DNA of 64,000 nt from Rhizoclosmatium globosum (taxonomy: Eukaryota; Chytridiomycota; Chytridiomycetes; Chytridiales; Chytriomycetaceae): assembly GCA_002104985.1 (NCBI GenBank), contig MCGO01000018.1, positions 186,001 through 250,000 on the forward strand, written 5' to 3'. A program made the translations under genes and the position numbers. Every line of letters starts with the position of its first letter. Positions within the stretch are counted from its first letter, which is position 1. The notes under the pieces were generated by a model. The model searched no databases and was not told the DNA's origin. It was given only the letters and a program-made list of their open reading frames with translations. This document shows, in pieces, positions 9,315-21,000 of the stretch.

Positions 9315-11084
9315 AAGCTTTGGGACTATACCAACCATACATGGACGCAGTTCGGCAGCTGGCTGTCATTAAGCATCACACTCATCATGGTACCTTCACT
9401 CTTGAGCTGGTTGAGGAGCTTGGAATAGGGCAGACTGTGTGTCCAGCTTGTACAGGTGGCGTTGATCCATGTGGTCCAGCTGCATTTGTGAGTTCGTTTG
9501 TTTATCAACAATGTTTCTTACGATTGTATTGCAGACAATGGATGGCTTTGAGTCAGCTAACAAGAAGTCCACGGAGCGCGGCGGAGGAGGGAGTCATGGG
9601 AGCTTTCCCTTTACGGAAGTGTACTTCAAAGAGCCAGAAGTTCGAGATGTTGTGGCTGATGCAAAGGCAGCCAAGCAACCTGTCAAGCCAAAACTTGGGT
9701 GTGACGCTCAACACAAGGCTGGAGGTACAAGCGGAGCAAAGACAGCAGGGAAAGACATTGACATGATCATTCACGTCGATTGCGCGGCACATTCTGTGGT
9801 CCAACGTGTTTATGGTGAGGACCTACTCATTGTTCTGTTTTGCTAATATTTGCACAAGATGTCAAAGGCGGTGAACGTTTGGTGTATGCGGATGATGTGA
9901 TCAACTGGGGTAAAGAAGCGTTCAAGAAAAGAGGATTTGTGCTGGGATACGACGTGGCTTGCAAAGAGCTGTCCCATCTTGACTTCTATGGCCTCCTTCA
10001 GTCTATTCTTGGCGCTATCCTGTTTATCTTATTCATTCCCGCCATGCACGTTTATGCTCATGGGAAAGACTGTCAGAGTCTTTTTAGTCCGCGGTTTTTG
10101 ATGGGGTTGGGGTTGACGATGGATGGGGAAGGGCATGAGCGAGTCAACAGTTGGTTATCTCGAATTATCGGCTTAACGCAGCGAGAGACTTTTGAAAACC
10201 GGCGGATGGATATAGTCTTGTTTCTGGAGTTCTTCAATTGGTCAAAAATCCGGAGGATGGTGTCATGGACACAGGAAAAGCTTTTAACCACGTTTGCAAG
10301 GCTTGCAGAAGTGAAGGAAGCTAATGGAAACCAGTGGTGTAAGATAGAACAAATCCGCTACAATGATGTAGTTGCGGCAATGACAGCTTTGAGACAGCGA
10401 TTGGTTGATCGTCAACCCAAGGATGTTCCATCAACAAAGGAAGACTTGCGACTGCAAATTGATCAGCTTGCTCGTTCAATTCTATCTATGGACAAACATC
10501 TAAGGTGTGCCCCTGGAACCAAAATGTCGAAACGACTTAATGCCGCTATAAATTCTACTTTTGTTGAGTTGTACAAGAAGCTTGACAAGTTGAATGGTAT
10601 TTTATCTTTACTTCTCAGCCTTACTGCTGATCATTTATTTCTAGCATTGGAGCCAAATAACCCGCCGCTCACATTTGCTCAGGTAAAAGCAGCACTTGTG
10701 CTGACACCTGTTGATCCGAGGCAATCTGATTTTGATTCATTGGTCACACTCTACTTTCGATATTGCGAGGATCTCTTTCACCATCAGAACTACTTGAAGA
10801 ATATGGTTGGATTCTATGAACAGCGCGAAAAGGAGTACTGGGCCGTTGTTGAAGAGAAAGTCGATGGTTGTGATTATCGATCCAAGGAAGCGTTGATGGG
10901 TTTGAGGCGGCGACGTATGCAAGTGGAGAACAAACACTCACAATCAGCAAAAGAAGCATTACATGTTTTTGATGTAGATGGGGAGTTTGCCTCTTTGTAC
11001 TTTATAAAGCATTTGAGTGAAATCAAGTTAGCCTTTCAGTCAAAAGACTCAGTATTAAGTCGCCAAAACATTAAGAGCATATAA
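9315..11084 (+). pseudogene. KDZ transposase gene, catalytic 3' part
   Basis: This continues the frame cut at 1,271: the upstream exon ends DVKDPKA and resumes LGLYQPYMDAV. A CPAC motif lies at about 9,446. Introns are likely at about 9,496-9,543 (GTGAGT..CAG) and about 9,812-9,862 (GTGAGG..AAG). The last ORF (9,863-11,084) has the KDZ core: GYDVACKE, then PAMHVYAHGKDCQ with SPRFLMGLG, and MDGEGHERVNSWL, the DGE/ER signature of the family. The C-terminus is Lys/Glu-rich and helical. One in-frame piece at about 10,595-10,645 might be another intron. The gene looks intact apart from the retroelement, so it was probably functional shortly before the insertion. Confidence 0.85.
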
Positions 11085-12280
11085 ATAAAGTAATTTATTG
11101 CGTTTAAGAAAATACTGTGCATATTTTCTTTCGGAGTCTTGAGGCAGTATAAGTTGCACCAACACGTATACACAGACATGCACCATCATTGACACAAACA
11201 ACTCCGATACACCAAACTTGGCGATTATCTTTATTGATCTAGTATCCAATGAAAATGAACCCTTTGCTAAATTTTGTACCAGTGGAATTATGGAAAATAG
11301 AGCCGGAATAGAATGTTGCCACATAAAAAAGCCATGGAACTCAATAGATCATTATTTGTCAGAACATATTGCCATAAATCAAAAAGCAATCGTTTCTTTG
11401 CAGCTTTAAACTTGTCTTGGACTTCGTTGATGGTTGGTTCAATTTGTTTTCCTGCGTCGTTTGCCCGTAACTTTCTCAGCTATACAGCAGAATATGATGG
11501 CAGCTTAAGAAGAGCGAAATATTCGTTTTGATTCCATGCTTATTCTGGCCTGTTTTCTGAATGCTGTTTTGGTTAACCTGTCAGTTGTCTCATGTTTCTT
11601 GCCTCGATCAAGTGCAGGTAGGATACTATTACCAATGGTAGCCTGATCGAGTCAATCACGCGCAACTTACTCCTTTCGAAATTCTTTGTTTTCGTATGAT
11701 TTAGAAGTTTGATCTGTTCAATGTTGTTGATATCGACAGCTTTGATTATCAACACGAAGTTATGTTTTTGAGTCACCGTATTGGTACAAAGGTTCCACTA
11801 TCTCAGCTTGAATGCTGTTAACTTTTTGTAAGTGAATATCCATATTTGCTTTTGAGTAACGGTACTCATGGTTGAGAGGCAATAACGGAGTCACCAACTT
11901 TTTTAGAACAAAGAAAGAAAGAAGAACTATGATAGAAAAAGGAACAACAAGATAAAAGGAACGAGTCAGATTAAAAAAGATTAGAATCAATCAGTTACAA
12001 AGCTGTAAAAGAACAACCACAAGGTATCCTCGCACCCAATATACTTTGTGTGTACCTTCGGCGTCAATTTGTTGATTCATTCCTCGCACTGCCTTCGCGC
12101 GTAATATTTGCCACTAAGTGATCGCTTCCCTCTGACGTTCCCACTTGATATGTTTCAATGGCGCTATTGACTTGATTAACACTTTGGCTTGTGTCTCCAT
12201 TGTTATCGTTTGCATTGTTGTCTCTGTTGTTTCCGCACTCCTCGTCGCCATCGTCGCCATTGTCGCCATTGTCGCCATTG
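11085..12280. other. AT-rich intergenic stretch with no recognised gene
   Basis: Only short ORFs with no recognisable similarity occur here. It may hold the 3' flank or terminal repeat of the KDZ element, but no terminal inverted repeat pair could be assigned by eye. Confidence 0.5.
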
Positions 12281-13878
12281 TCACCATTCGTTTTCATCTT
12301 CCTCGTTTATATCCCCATCTTCATCTGCAGTCTCTTCTTCATCCTTGTCGCTAGACGGCTTCACCAAAACCAAGCGAACTTTGCCTGGGATTTTCAAATT
12401 ATTCAAAAGTCTGATGCATTGCTGTTTTTGATACTTATTATAAGAGGAAAAGGCTCATTAAAGGCTTACATTGGAACTTAGACTGGCATACTGTTTGGCG
12501 GTAAATCCAAAGCCCTCCAACTGCACCCCCTGATATCCCTCAGGTCGCAACATCTTGACTATTTGAACAACTTTTGTTGTTTTCTTGTTGAGTCTCAGAA
12601 GTTCTTCATTGATCCTCACAAGCATTTCGGATCTCGCTCGAGCGTGCAAGGACGTATTATCTAGTTGACCAGAGATTTCGAGCCTAGTTGGCATTGGAGT
12701 ATTGCTTTTCTTGTTTTTCAGGTACAGTTCCGCAGCAAACATTGTTGCCGGGTGCGTGGTTAACTTCTTTTCAAGCTCTCTAGAGACTCTCCTCCCAACT
12801 TTGCCTGCGCTGATGTTCATGGACTTTCCTGATTGCAGATCGAACATATATCCCTGAGTTTGAGTTTCATATTTCTCTGTTATGTTAGAATTAGTTTGAT
12901 GAGCACACACACGTCAGATTTACCAGCCAGCTTTCTTAGGCGCTCTTTCACACTCTCAATAAGCTTATTTTGTTCACGAACAAATTTGTTTTCCGAAAGC
13001 TCTTCGTGTCGTGGGCCTTGTTGCTTTAACTCCTCAACTTGCTGTTCCCACTGCTTCACCAATGCCACATGCTCGGGAGTTTTCTGCTCCATTATAGTTT
13101 GATATAAAGTCTTTCCATGTTCAAGCTGGTACGCAGCAGTCCATTTGGTGAAATGAAGTGGCACGTACGATGAATCTCCTTCTCCTGCTTGCTTGAGCCC
13201 TTCAGCATTAATCTCTACACAATGGTATCAGTTTGCCTCACTTTCGCCCAACAATACATACTTGAAAGCATCTTGCCAGCATAGTTCAAATACTGATAAT
13301 ATACTCTTGGCGTTTCAACTTCTCGTACAGCGACGACTTTAGGAATGACAACAACTTCTCTTTCGAGCTTATTAACGCCAGGCGCTTGGATCGCGTTAGA
13401 GCTTGCAACAACTTCATCGGGACCTGAATGTGGTTGTCCGCCTAGAAATGATGTGGGTTTAACAGACAGAAGAAAAGCAAGGTAGTAACAAATAAACGAC
13501 TCACTTGATGGGGTATTTGTCGTAGGGAGTGTTTGACTGGTTGTCGGTGGTTCAAGTTGTGTGGTCTCAATTCGAACAGGCGGCGTCAACAAAAGCTGGT
13601 TTGGGTTGTATGTATCGTCGATATTGTAACGCTCCTTTGCGATTCGTTTGATGAGAACCTGATTGCGTGTTGTAAGCTAATTGCAGTGATAGTCTTTGAT
13701 CCACCAACTCACAGTGATCTGGTTATACCTGACGCCATACAGCCTCGCAATCGTCTCATTCATCTTCTTGAACGCATCGGTTGCTTTAATACCAAGCTCA
13801 TGGACATGATACCGCAATTGTTGAAGCTGGAATGGAGAGAGACCAAAGTATCCATCCTGATCGCTTGCGCTTTGTTCC
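12281..13878 (-). CDS. Unknown multi-exon protein with a helix-turn-helix-like start (5' end unresolved)
   Basis: At least five exons are joined by short introns. The first recognisable exon begins at 13,878 after CTAACCTCCGCAG. It reads SPFQLQQLRYHVHELGIKAT, then ETIARLYGVRYNQIT, which resembles a helix-turn-helix. Later exons encode a Thr/Pro linker (about 13,592-13,500), a helical Gln/Glu-rich region (13,164-12,930) and a basic domain at 12,860-12,470. The last exon ends in an acidic tail (DEDGDINEEDENEW) with TGA at 12,281. Just past the stop lies a run of GACAATGGC 9-mers. The family is not recognised. The position beside the KDZ element and the DNA-binding look would fit a transposon-linked or domesticated gene, but that is inference. 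The true start may lie upstream, to about 14,100. Confidence 0.4.
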
Positions 13879-14332
13879 CTGCGGAGGTTAGGGCTTGGTG
13901 TTAGAATTCTAGTTCAATGCCGCTGGTGATGTTATCAATGCGCCTACCATTGTTGCAACCTTTGTCGTTGTGTTGGTGGCAGGTTGTCCGAGAGTTGATT
14001 TGTGCGCGTGCGCTTGATGAGGGATGGGCGATAGGAAAAATTGTTTCTGATGTTCTATTATATCAGTGAAAAAGACTAGGTGGGTAGGATCCACAAACAT
14101 AGATTGGCTCCGTCAAGTCTTCTTTGTAACATTCTGATTTGCACTCGGGTTTCGGCAATGGAGAGAAATTCCAACAATCTATATACAATATAACCTCTAT
14201 TATCAGATCCGAGTTCTACATTAATGATGTATGTATGTATTCCCCATTGAGTAATGATTGATTTCTCTCTATCCTTATTTTATCCTTTTTTGGTATTTTT
14301 TGTCTTTCTTCTTTCTTAGTTTCACCAGGTAA

Positions 14333-15736
14333 ATGATCCGCGTTCGCATCACCCTTCTCCGACACCTCGCCCCCCGCACGAGCCGCGCCCTCCACGCCAG
14401 CGCATTGCCACAGGCCCGAGCCCGGCGGAGTGCATCGGCATCGGCGTCCGAAGTCGGGGCAATCGAGGCGGCCGAAGACTTTGTCAAACAGCAACAGCGC
14501 CTCAAAGACGATGTCGCTGAAGACATTTTGAACAAGTTCTTTGACAAGGCGAAAGCGGCGAAAGAGAAGGAGCCTGCGAAAGAACCCGCTCAACCCCTCT
14601 TTGCTTCCATTGCGAAACCGGACTTTGACTCTATCCCCGTGCTTCCTGTTCCTCAACAACCAGAGCCTCCTTCAGAACCGTCTCCAGAAGACCTGGCCCG
14701 GGCTGAGAAGCTTCGTCTCAAGAAGGAAGCTCGTGGCCGTGCAAAGGAAATGATTTCTGAACTGAGTGAAATGGCGGAATACTTTCGTGCATCGGAAGTA
14801 GAAGCAAATGAGTCTAAGGAAAAGAGCGAGAAGCTTGCAACTGATGTGGATTTGAAATCGGATTCTGAAACTGTCGACTCCAAGTCGCAATCAGCAGAAA
14901 CTTCCACAAAAGAGCAGCAACAGAAACAAGACGATGATGATTGGTTCGTGGGAACTTCATATACCGTGACGGAATCAGGATCCAAAGCTCTTGAGACTCC
15001 TCCATTGACTGAATTGCCACTTGACCAACAAGTCGACACATTCTCTCCAACCTCCTCCACAACTACCACAGAAACTGCTTCAACCGAAGAGTTTACTCCA
15101 AAATGGATGCGCGCCGCAGAAGCCTCGCAACTTCGATCGGAAGGAATCGAATCAATTGAACCTGACGTGTCTAACGATGGTCTCCTCCATCCATCAACCA
15201 TCATCAAAGCATTGACGCAAGAACGCGCCTTCAATATTACTTCTCTGGACATTTCGCATAAATGTGAATGGACGGAGACAATCATTATCGCTGAGGGCCG
15301 GTCAAAGAAACAAATCTTTGCTTTGATTGACGGTGTCAGACGACTTGCCAAGAAATACGTTGCTACGGATCCTGGACTTGCATCTAACCTGGCTGTTGAA
15401 GGGGCTCAGACGGATGATTGGATGTGTTTGGATCTTGGACGGACTGTTGTGCATGTTATGAGTCCTGAAGCGCGCAAGTTTTATGATTTAGAAGGGCTAT
15501 GGGGTGGTTCTGAGGAAGGGTCCAACAAAGTGTTGAATGAACGGGACGAAGAGGCGAGAATGGTTGAGATGGTGGAACGGGCTTGGATGGATCGACCACA
15601 GGTTCTGGTCAAGACGAAGCAAATTGAGGCGGAAGATTTGTTGGATGAAGAAGGGCTCAAAGAGCGGATGGCTGAGGAACGTGGGGGTGTGTTTGGGAGA
15701 AGTAAATCTGGAGGTTCAAGGGGAAAGAAGCAATAA
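14333..15736 (+). CDS. Mitochondrial RsfS/Iojap-domain protein (467 aa)
   Basis: This is a ribosome silencing factor-type protein, which in bacteria and mitochondria binds the large ribosomal subunit. The N-terminus (MIRVRITLLRHLAPRTSRAL) is Arg-rich and lacks acids, as in a mitochondrial presequence. A long charged, Glu/Ser-rich middle follows (to about 270). The C-terminal domain has DWMCLDLGRTVVHVMSPEAR followed by KFYDLEGLW, the RsfS signature, at about residues 359-387. A basic tail ends GGSRGKKQ. The protein is far longer than bacterial RsfS (about 110 aa), like fungal ATP25-type or MALSU1-type versions. It is a single exon and converges on the histidine phosphatase at 15,813. Family confidence is high; assignment to ATP25 is not made because its second domain is not seen. 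Confidence 0.8.
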   Translation: MIRVRITLLRHLAPRTSRALHASALPQARARRSASASASEVGAIEAAEDFVKQQQRLKDDVAEDILNKFFDKAKAAKEKEPAKEPAQPLFASIAKPDFDSIPVLPVPQQPEPPSEPSPEDLARAEKLRLKKEARGRAKEMISELSEMAEYFRASEVEANESKEKSEKLATDVDLKSDSETVDSKSQSAETSTKEQQQKQDDDDWFVGTSYTVTESGSKALETPPLTELPLDQQVDTFSPTSSTTTTETASTEEFTPKWMRAAEASQLRSEGIESIEPDVSNDGLLHPSTIIKALTQERAFNITSLDISHKCEWTETIIIAEGRSKKQIFALIDGVRRLAKKYVATDPGLASNLAVEGAQTDDWMCLDLGRTVVHVMSPEARKFYDLEGLWGGSEEGSNKVLNERDEEARMVEMVERAWMDRPQVLVKTKQIEAEDLLDEEGLKERMAEERGGVFGRSKSGGSRGKKQ

Positions 15737-15812
15737 AACTTGAGAATTTATAATTAATACAATCCATGCGCTTTTTATTTATTGTGGTCTATCTGGAATA
15801 AGGAACTCTCGC

Positions 15813-16625
15813 TCACAACTTCCCCACTTCAATTGGTGGTGGATTGAAAATATCCACGTAGGCACCAACCGGCGCAAACGCCCCAGGAAACTGCCAGTTG
15901 TACATTAATCCACCGTGTTCACTCAAGTGTGTGCATTCTCCATTCACTTCACATTTCCATTCCCTCTGTCCTTCAGCAACATCCCCACCGTCCCTCACAA
16001 GCTTCACATAGGTACATACACCCGCGACAACTGGCGCATGAACCCACTCCAATAAACCTCGCACTGCAGTAATTACTCCAGCAGCGTGAGTACACACCAA
16101 TACGTCTCCTTCAACCCCCGCATCATCCAACCGCTGTACAAGTCCTTTCAAAACACTATTAAATCGTGCATGGATCTGAGCAGGGTTCTCGCGAGGAACA
16201 CGAAGAGGGTGGACGGGAGCATAAGTTGTATCAATCTGACCCGCGGCCGTTCCCTCTCCCACGTCCAACGCAGCCGCCACTTCCTTCGCAGAGGGCGCCT
16301 CGCTCTCTGCATCGCCCTGTTCGCCGGCAATGAGTTTGAACCACTCGCCGACGCCTGGTTCAATGTTGATTGGCAGGCCGAGGGCAAGTGCCGTTGGATG
16401 CACAGTTTGGATGCACCGCGAAAAGGGCGAGCAGAAGATGTGTTTGATTGAGGCCGAGGCGGGAAGACCACCGAGGAACCGGGCGAGCGAGGCGGCCTGT
16501 GCGTGGCCCGATGCGGAGAGCGGCGGGTCCTGCGTGCGCGATGTCGGCGATATAAATGTTGTGGAAATGAAGTCTTGTCGGATGCCGTGTCGGAGAATGT
16601 AGATTGCGCGTGGTGGTCGTGCCAT
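15813..16625 (-). CDS. Histidine phosphatase (phosphoglycerate mutase-like) family protein (270 aa)
   Basis: The catalytic RHG motif is at residues 12-14 (AIYILRHGIRQD). PLSASGHAQAASLARFL and HIFCSPFSRCIQT follow, matching branch 1 of the histidine phosphatase superfamily. The second catalytic His is in VLVCTHAAGVITAV. This arrangement resembles the UBASH3/TFC7-like fungal phosphatases rather than glycolytic phosphoglycerate mutase, and the substrate is unknown. It is a single exon. It diverges from the F-box/LRR gene at 16,802 across about 175 bp that must hold both promoters. Confidence 0.82.
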   Translation of the reverse strand: MARPPRAIYILRHGIRQDFISTTFISPTSRTQDPPLSASGHAQAASLARFLGGLPASASIKHIFCSPFSRCIQTVHPTALALGLPINIEPGVGEWFKLIAGEQGDAESEAPSAKEVAAALDVGEGTAAGQIDTTYAPVHPLRVPRENPAQIHARFNSVLKGLVQRLDDAGVEGDVLVCTHAAGVITAVRGLLEWVHAPVVAGVCTYVKLVRDGGDVAEGQREWKCEVNGECTHLSEHGGLMYNWQFPGAFAPVGAYVDIFNPPPIEVGKL

Positions 16626-16801
16626 TTTGCGGAGTGTTGTTGTGGTGGTTTCTTATCACTTTGACGCGATAGTGTTATATTAAAAAGAGAAATTAATACC
16701 CCCACGAAACTAACACGAGGAAAGGAGAGAGACACTGGAGGAAGCGGACTTCATGTTGAAATGAAATCCACCCCAAACCCAAAACAATCTTACTGCAAAC
16801 A

Positions 16802-17785
16802 ATGGACCACACTGCATCCACCCCAACAGAGCTTATGCATCAAATCCTATCATGGATCCCTCCTCTTGAACTATTACCACTTCAACGAACAAACAAGCGC
16901 TTCCAGTCCCTCCTTCTCGACCCCCACTTTGCCTCACTAAACTTGCGTAAGCACGTCACAGCAATTACTCTCGAATCCACTGTCCCAGATGCAATGGACA
17001 AGGCCTTGTTTCATTTACCACCTTCCTATCAAACTGCCCTCGCGCAATTCAAGTATAAACAGGTCATTCGAATTGTGTGGGAGGCAAAGCGTTTTACAGG
17101 TTCACTGCCTGTCGCTGCTTTCCCTCAAATGACGGGTGTCCACTTTCTTTCATGGGGTCACAATCAGTTTACGGGCGGGATCCCACCTGAACTGGGTCTT
17201 CTCGTCAATCTTCGTCACTTGTCCCTCTCTCGGTCTCCATTGGGCGGAGAGATCCCGCCTGAACTAGGAAACCTCGTGAACCTTGAATATTGTGGATTGA
17301 ACGGGTGTCAATTCACAGGTCGTCTTCCTGTTGAAATGGCAAATATGACCAACCTTCGTATCCTCTACCTCGGGGGAAACCAACTCGAAGGGCCGATTCC
17401 TTCGGAATTCGGCCAATTAATTAACTTGGAAGTGTTTCATTGCCTCAAGAACAAGTTTTCTGGATCTCTTCCCCGTGAAGTTCAATTGTGGACCAAGTTG
17501 CGCGAGTTTTTGATCAGTCATAATGAATTCGAAGGCGCGTTGCCTGATTTCACGAAATGGGTGGAAGTGGGACGTATTGATGTTACGTGGAACAGGTTTA
17601 GTGGTGTTGTTGTGGACGGGGTGGAGAATTTGGAATCGCTTGAGTGCTTATATGTGCTTGCAGGGAATAATGGTATTATAGTGGACGGAGAACAGGCGGA
17701 CAGGATTGCGCGGGCGGTTCGGAAATGCGATTTGACACCGCCGGAGTGGTCCAAGGGACAGCAGGGCCAATCATTAATCCTGTAG
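16802..17785 (+). CDS. F-box-like / leucine-rich repeat protein (327 aa)
   Basis: The N-terminus (TPTELMHQILSWIPPLELL, then RTNKRFQSLLLDPHFASLNL) is a degenerate F-box. About eight plant-type LRRs follow, with the IPxELGxLxNL pattern (GGIPPELGLLVNLRHLSLS and similar). Such proteins usually act as substrate adaptors of SCF ubiquitin ligases or as scaffolds. Close relatives lie at 57,705 and 58,760, all ending in a VRKCDL-type tail. This copy is a single exon, whereas the 57,705 and 58,760 copies have one intron inside the LRR region. Confidence 0.78.
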   Translation: MDHTASTPTELMHQILSWIPPLELLPLQRTNKRFQSLLLDPHFASLNLRKHVTAITLESTVPDAMDKALFHLPPSYQTALAQFKYKQVIRIVWEAKRFTGSLPVAAFPQMTGVHFLSWGHNQFTGGIPPELGLLVNLRHLSLSRSPLGGEIPPELGNLVNLEYCGLNGCQFTGRLPVEMANMTNLRILYLGGNQLEGPIPSEFGQLINLEVFHCLKNKFSGSLPREVQLWTKLREFLISHNEFEGALPDFTKWVEVGRIDVTWNRFSGVVVDGVENLESLECLYVLAGNNGIIVDGEQADRIARAVRKCDLTPPEWSKGQQGQSLIL

Positions 17786-18062
17786 ACTTCGGATGCATAT
17801 ATAAATGGACTCTTCAATTGTTATTCACATGTATGGCCTCCGCTATCCGTCTCAATTCTATTCCAGATGTCTTATGGGTTCGGCCTCTTCATGTTTACAG
17901 TTGTTCGCGTAAAATGAGTCGGAGCTAAACTATTCAGATTGCGCTTAAAAGGTCTGGACTTCCGGATGCTGACAAAAGTGAGGGTATTCCAACCATAAAA
18001 ATTGGTAATCTCTTTCGCCACCAACAATTCCGTCGAATACCTTCTGTGATTTTTTCTCGCGA

Positions 18063-21000
18063 ATGATCATAATGCTTCCTTCATTGCTGTTAACTCTGCT
18101 CTTCTTCGGTTCCAATACCATGGCCCTGTCAAGTATCGGAATTCTGGTCAATGCAGTTTTACCTGAAGGAACAGGTACGGATTCCCACCCAAAGCTATTT
18201 ATTCACCTGTATATTCAAAGTTCCCTCGGACTCGTACAATATGGGTGCATGGAATGGATGTCAAAGGGCGATCGCGGGGTATTCGTCGCACAGATGTGTC
18301 TGGCTCACTGCATCATCAACAATGGACAGTGTAACAAGGTTCACGCAGCTGATGGAAGCCGGTAAATCACTGTCTTCGAACTCAATGTAACTTAACTAAC
18401 AAACGTAACTTCACCAACATCTCTCAGATTCATCCATCGTTCAAGTTTTGGTGTTGGACATCCAAGGCTTGGAATACACGCGTGTCTTAGCCACTAGATT
18501 TCCAAACGTGACATACTCCTTACTGAAAGGTGCTTCATCATATCATGCGTCCAATGCATTAATTTTCCTTACCAGCAACCGTGAGCCCAACAGATCCCCC
18601 AAATATACAGGTTTGTCCTTCGAATACTCTTATCCACAATTTAATAAATTCTATTCAGGGAGCGTCGTTCAACTATGATCAAGCGTTATTTCTTGCTGGT
18701 GTTGCGGCAGGTGCCCTGACCAAGAAGAATGCAATTGGTGTTGTCTGTAAGTCGTTCACTGACAAGTCTCTATGTTAAGCACTCTTCTAGCAAATATGGG
18801 ATTTCTTAATAATTTTTATGATTCCTACTTGCGCGGCGCTCTGTATGTAAACCCTATCTGCCAAGTGGAATATCGAATCGCTCAGGACCAAACTTGGGTG
18901 AGTCTCGTGTTATAATAGCTTATGAACATTTTATTGATTTTATCTTCAATTTTTCCAAAAGAGTAACAAAAGTTGGGGAATTCAACTTGCCAAGGAACTT
19001 CTCACTGAAGATGTCGATGTTCTCTGGGGTGCAGCTGGCGGACTTGGATCCGCCGCCATATCCTATGCTGCATCTCAGAAAATCTGGGTCATTGGTGTTG
19101 ACACGGACGAGTCTCTCACGACGTTCGCGAACAAGTCAAACCCAAACTCAAACTACATTTTCGGGTCCGCAGTGACCGCACTTGATACTGCCTGTCAAAT
19201 TATGGTCACTGAGCGGATGGCTGGGCACTACTTTAAAGGAAACAAAGTGTTTGATATCAGTAATGGTGGAGTCGATTTTACTGCCTGTCCGAGTGCTCTT
19301 GCATGTGAGGCTGGGAATCAAACTTTAACCTTCATCGATCAAAGTTCCACACCAGTGCAGCTTATGCAGCTTACTGTGAATGAATTGATACAGCTTGTTA
19401 AGACAAGAATGAAGGTGGGAGCTTTGGTTCTACCCTCATTGGCTCAAGGGAATGTTGCACCGTATTTACTCAATCATGGTGAATGGGCCCCGCTCGTCAC
19501 ATTCGGAAAACGACCCACGCCGCTTTATGTGAGTTTTGCATTAGCGTTTTGTATCAAGGGTGTTAAGAGCATGTTCACAGTCGCACTCCATGACGTTTCT
19601 TGGAAACAACAATATTTTGATTTTTGGTGGCCAAACTGCTCTCGGAACCACAAGCAACCAGCTCTTCAACTTGAACTTTGACGTGTCCGACTGGCAGCCT
19701 GTCATTCCTGTTTCAAGAGTCCAACCTCCAGGATTGACATACCACTGCGCTGGCTTCTCGAATACAACAAATGAACTGGTAGTGTTTGGAGGTGTTCTTT
19801 CAAACAACAGTGTCTCAAAAGACTTGTGGGTCTTCTCACTGACTTCCAAAACCTGGTCATTCCTCCAAACAAGCGGCCCGGGTGCCCGTACAAATCAAGC
19901 ATCAGCTATGATTGGCGATGACTTGTACGTCTTTGGAGGCCAAGATGCCAGTTTCACCGTACACGCTGATCTTTGGAAATTGAACATCCCAACTCGAGTC
20001 TGGACACAAGTTGCGAGTAAAGAAAGAGACGGCTCAACTGGACCGGGTCCAAGAATTAATCCAGCAATCGTTTCAGCAAACGGGACTGTTTTGATTGTGT
20101 ACGGAGGGTACGACGGAACGACTGAATTAAACGAGTTGTGGCAGTTCTCGACAGCAACGCAAGCATGGACACTCTTACAACCAGACACAAAAGAGTATAC
20201 GCCGACCGCACGTAGTCGACTGTTGGCCTTGTCACTCGATCCCCGTCGGATTCTGTTTTTGGGGGGCGTCCATCAATCCCAGGCACAATCGGAATCATTC
20301 ATTTATAACGCGGCACTCAACAAATGGCAGCATGATAGTAGTTTAGACTTACCCAACCCCGTTCAAGGACTTGCAGGAGTCGCGTTCAGCCAGGCTGCGT
20401 ATCCAAAGGCGTGTCAGTACGGGCTTGCACCGATCTGTACACCGTTGAACCAAACATCCATCGTTGTGTACGGAGGCTCGCAACCGAAAGTTGGAGTTGT
20501 TGGAACGCTACTTGTGAGTTTAACCATAATTATGATTTTATTTTCCATTAACTTAACCTTATTAGATATCGTTTCCGAATCCTGAAATTATGCCAATACC
20601 CCCAAACGAAATGCCATTTTCCGTGAAAGCCGCAGGAACCAGTGTGAGCGGTTTGGGGATTCTCACCTGTCTGGTTCTTTTTGTTGTCGTCCTGGTGAAT
20701 CGGGAACACCCGGCCTTTAAATCGAGCTCCATTATGTTCCAGATGTATTATTTGTTCGGAGCTGCTGTGGCGTTGGTTGGGATGGTACTCTACTCCCTAC
20801 AATTTTCCCATCCAACGTCATGCACAGCTTCTTTGTTTCTGTTCAGCACTGGTACTTGTATACTGTACTCTTCAATCTTTTCTAAAAACTGTGAGTCCTC
20901 TCCTTCATTATTTACAATACTAGAATGTCGACTAAATTAAACTCTTAAATCAAAGTGCGTATCGCCATCGTTTTTAAATCTAAAACAAGGCTCCACCACA

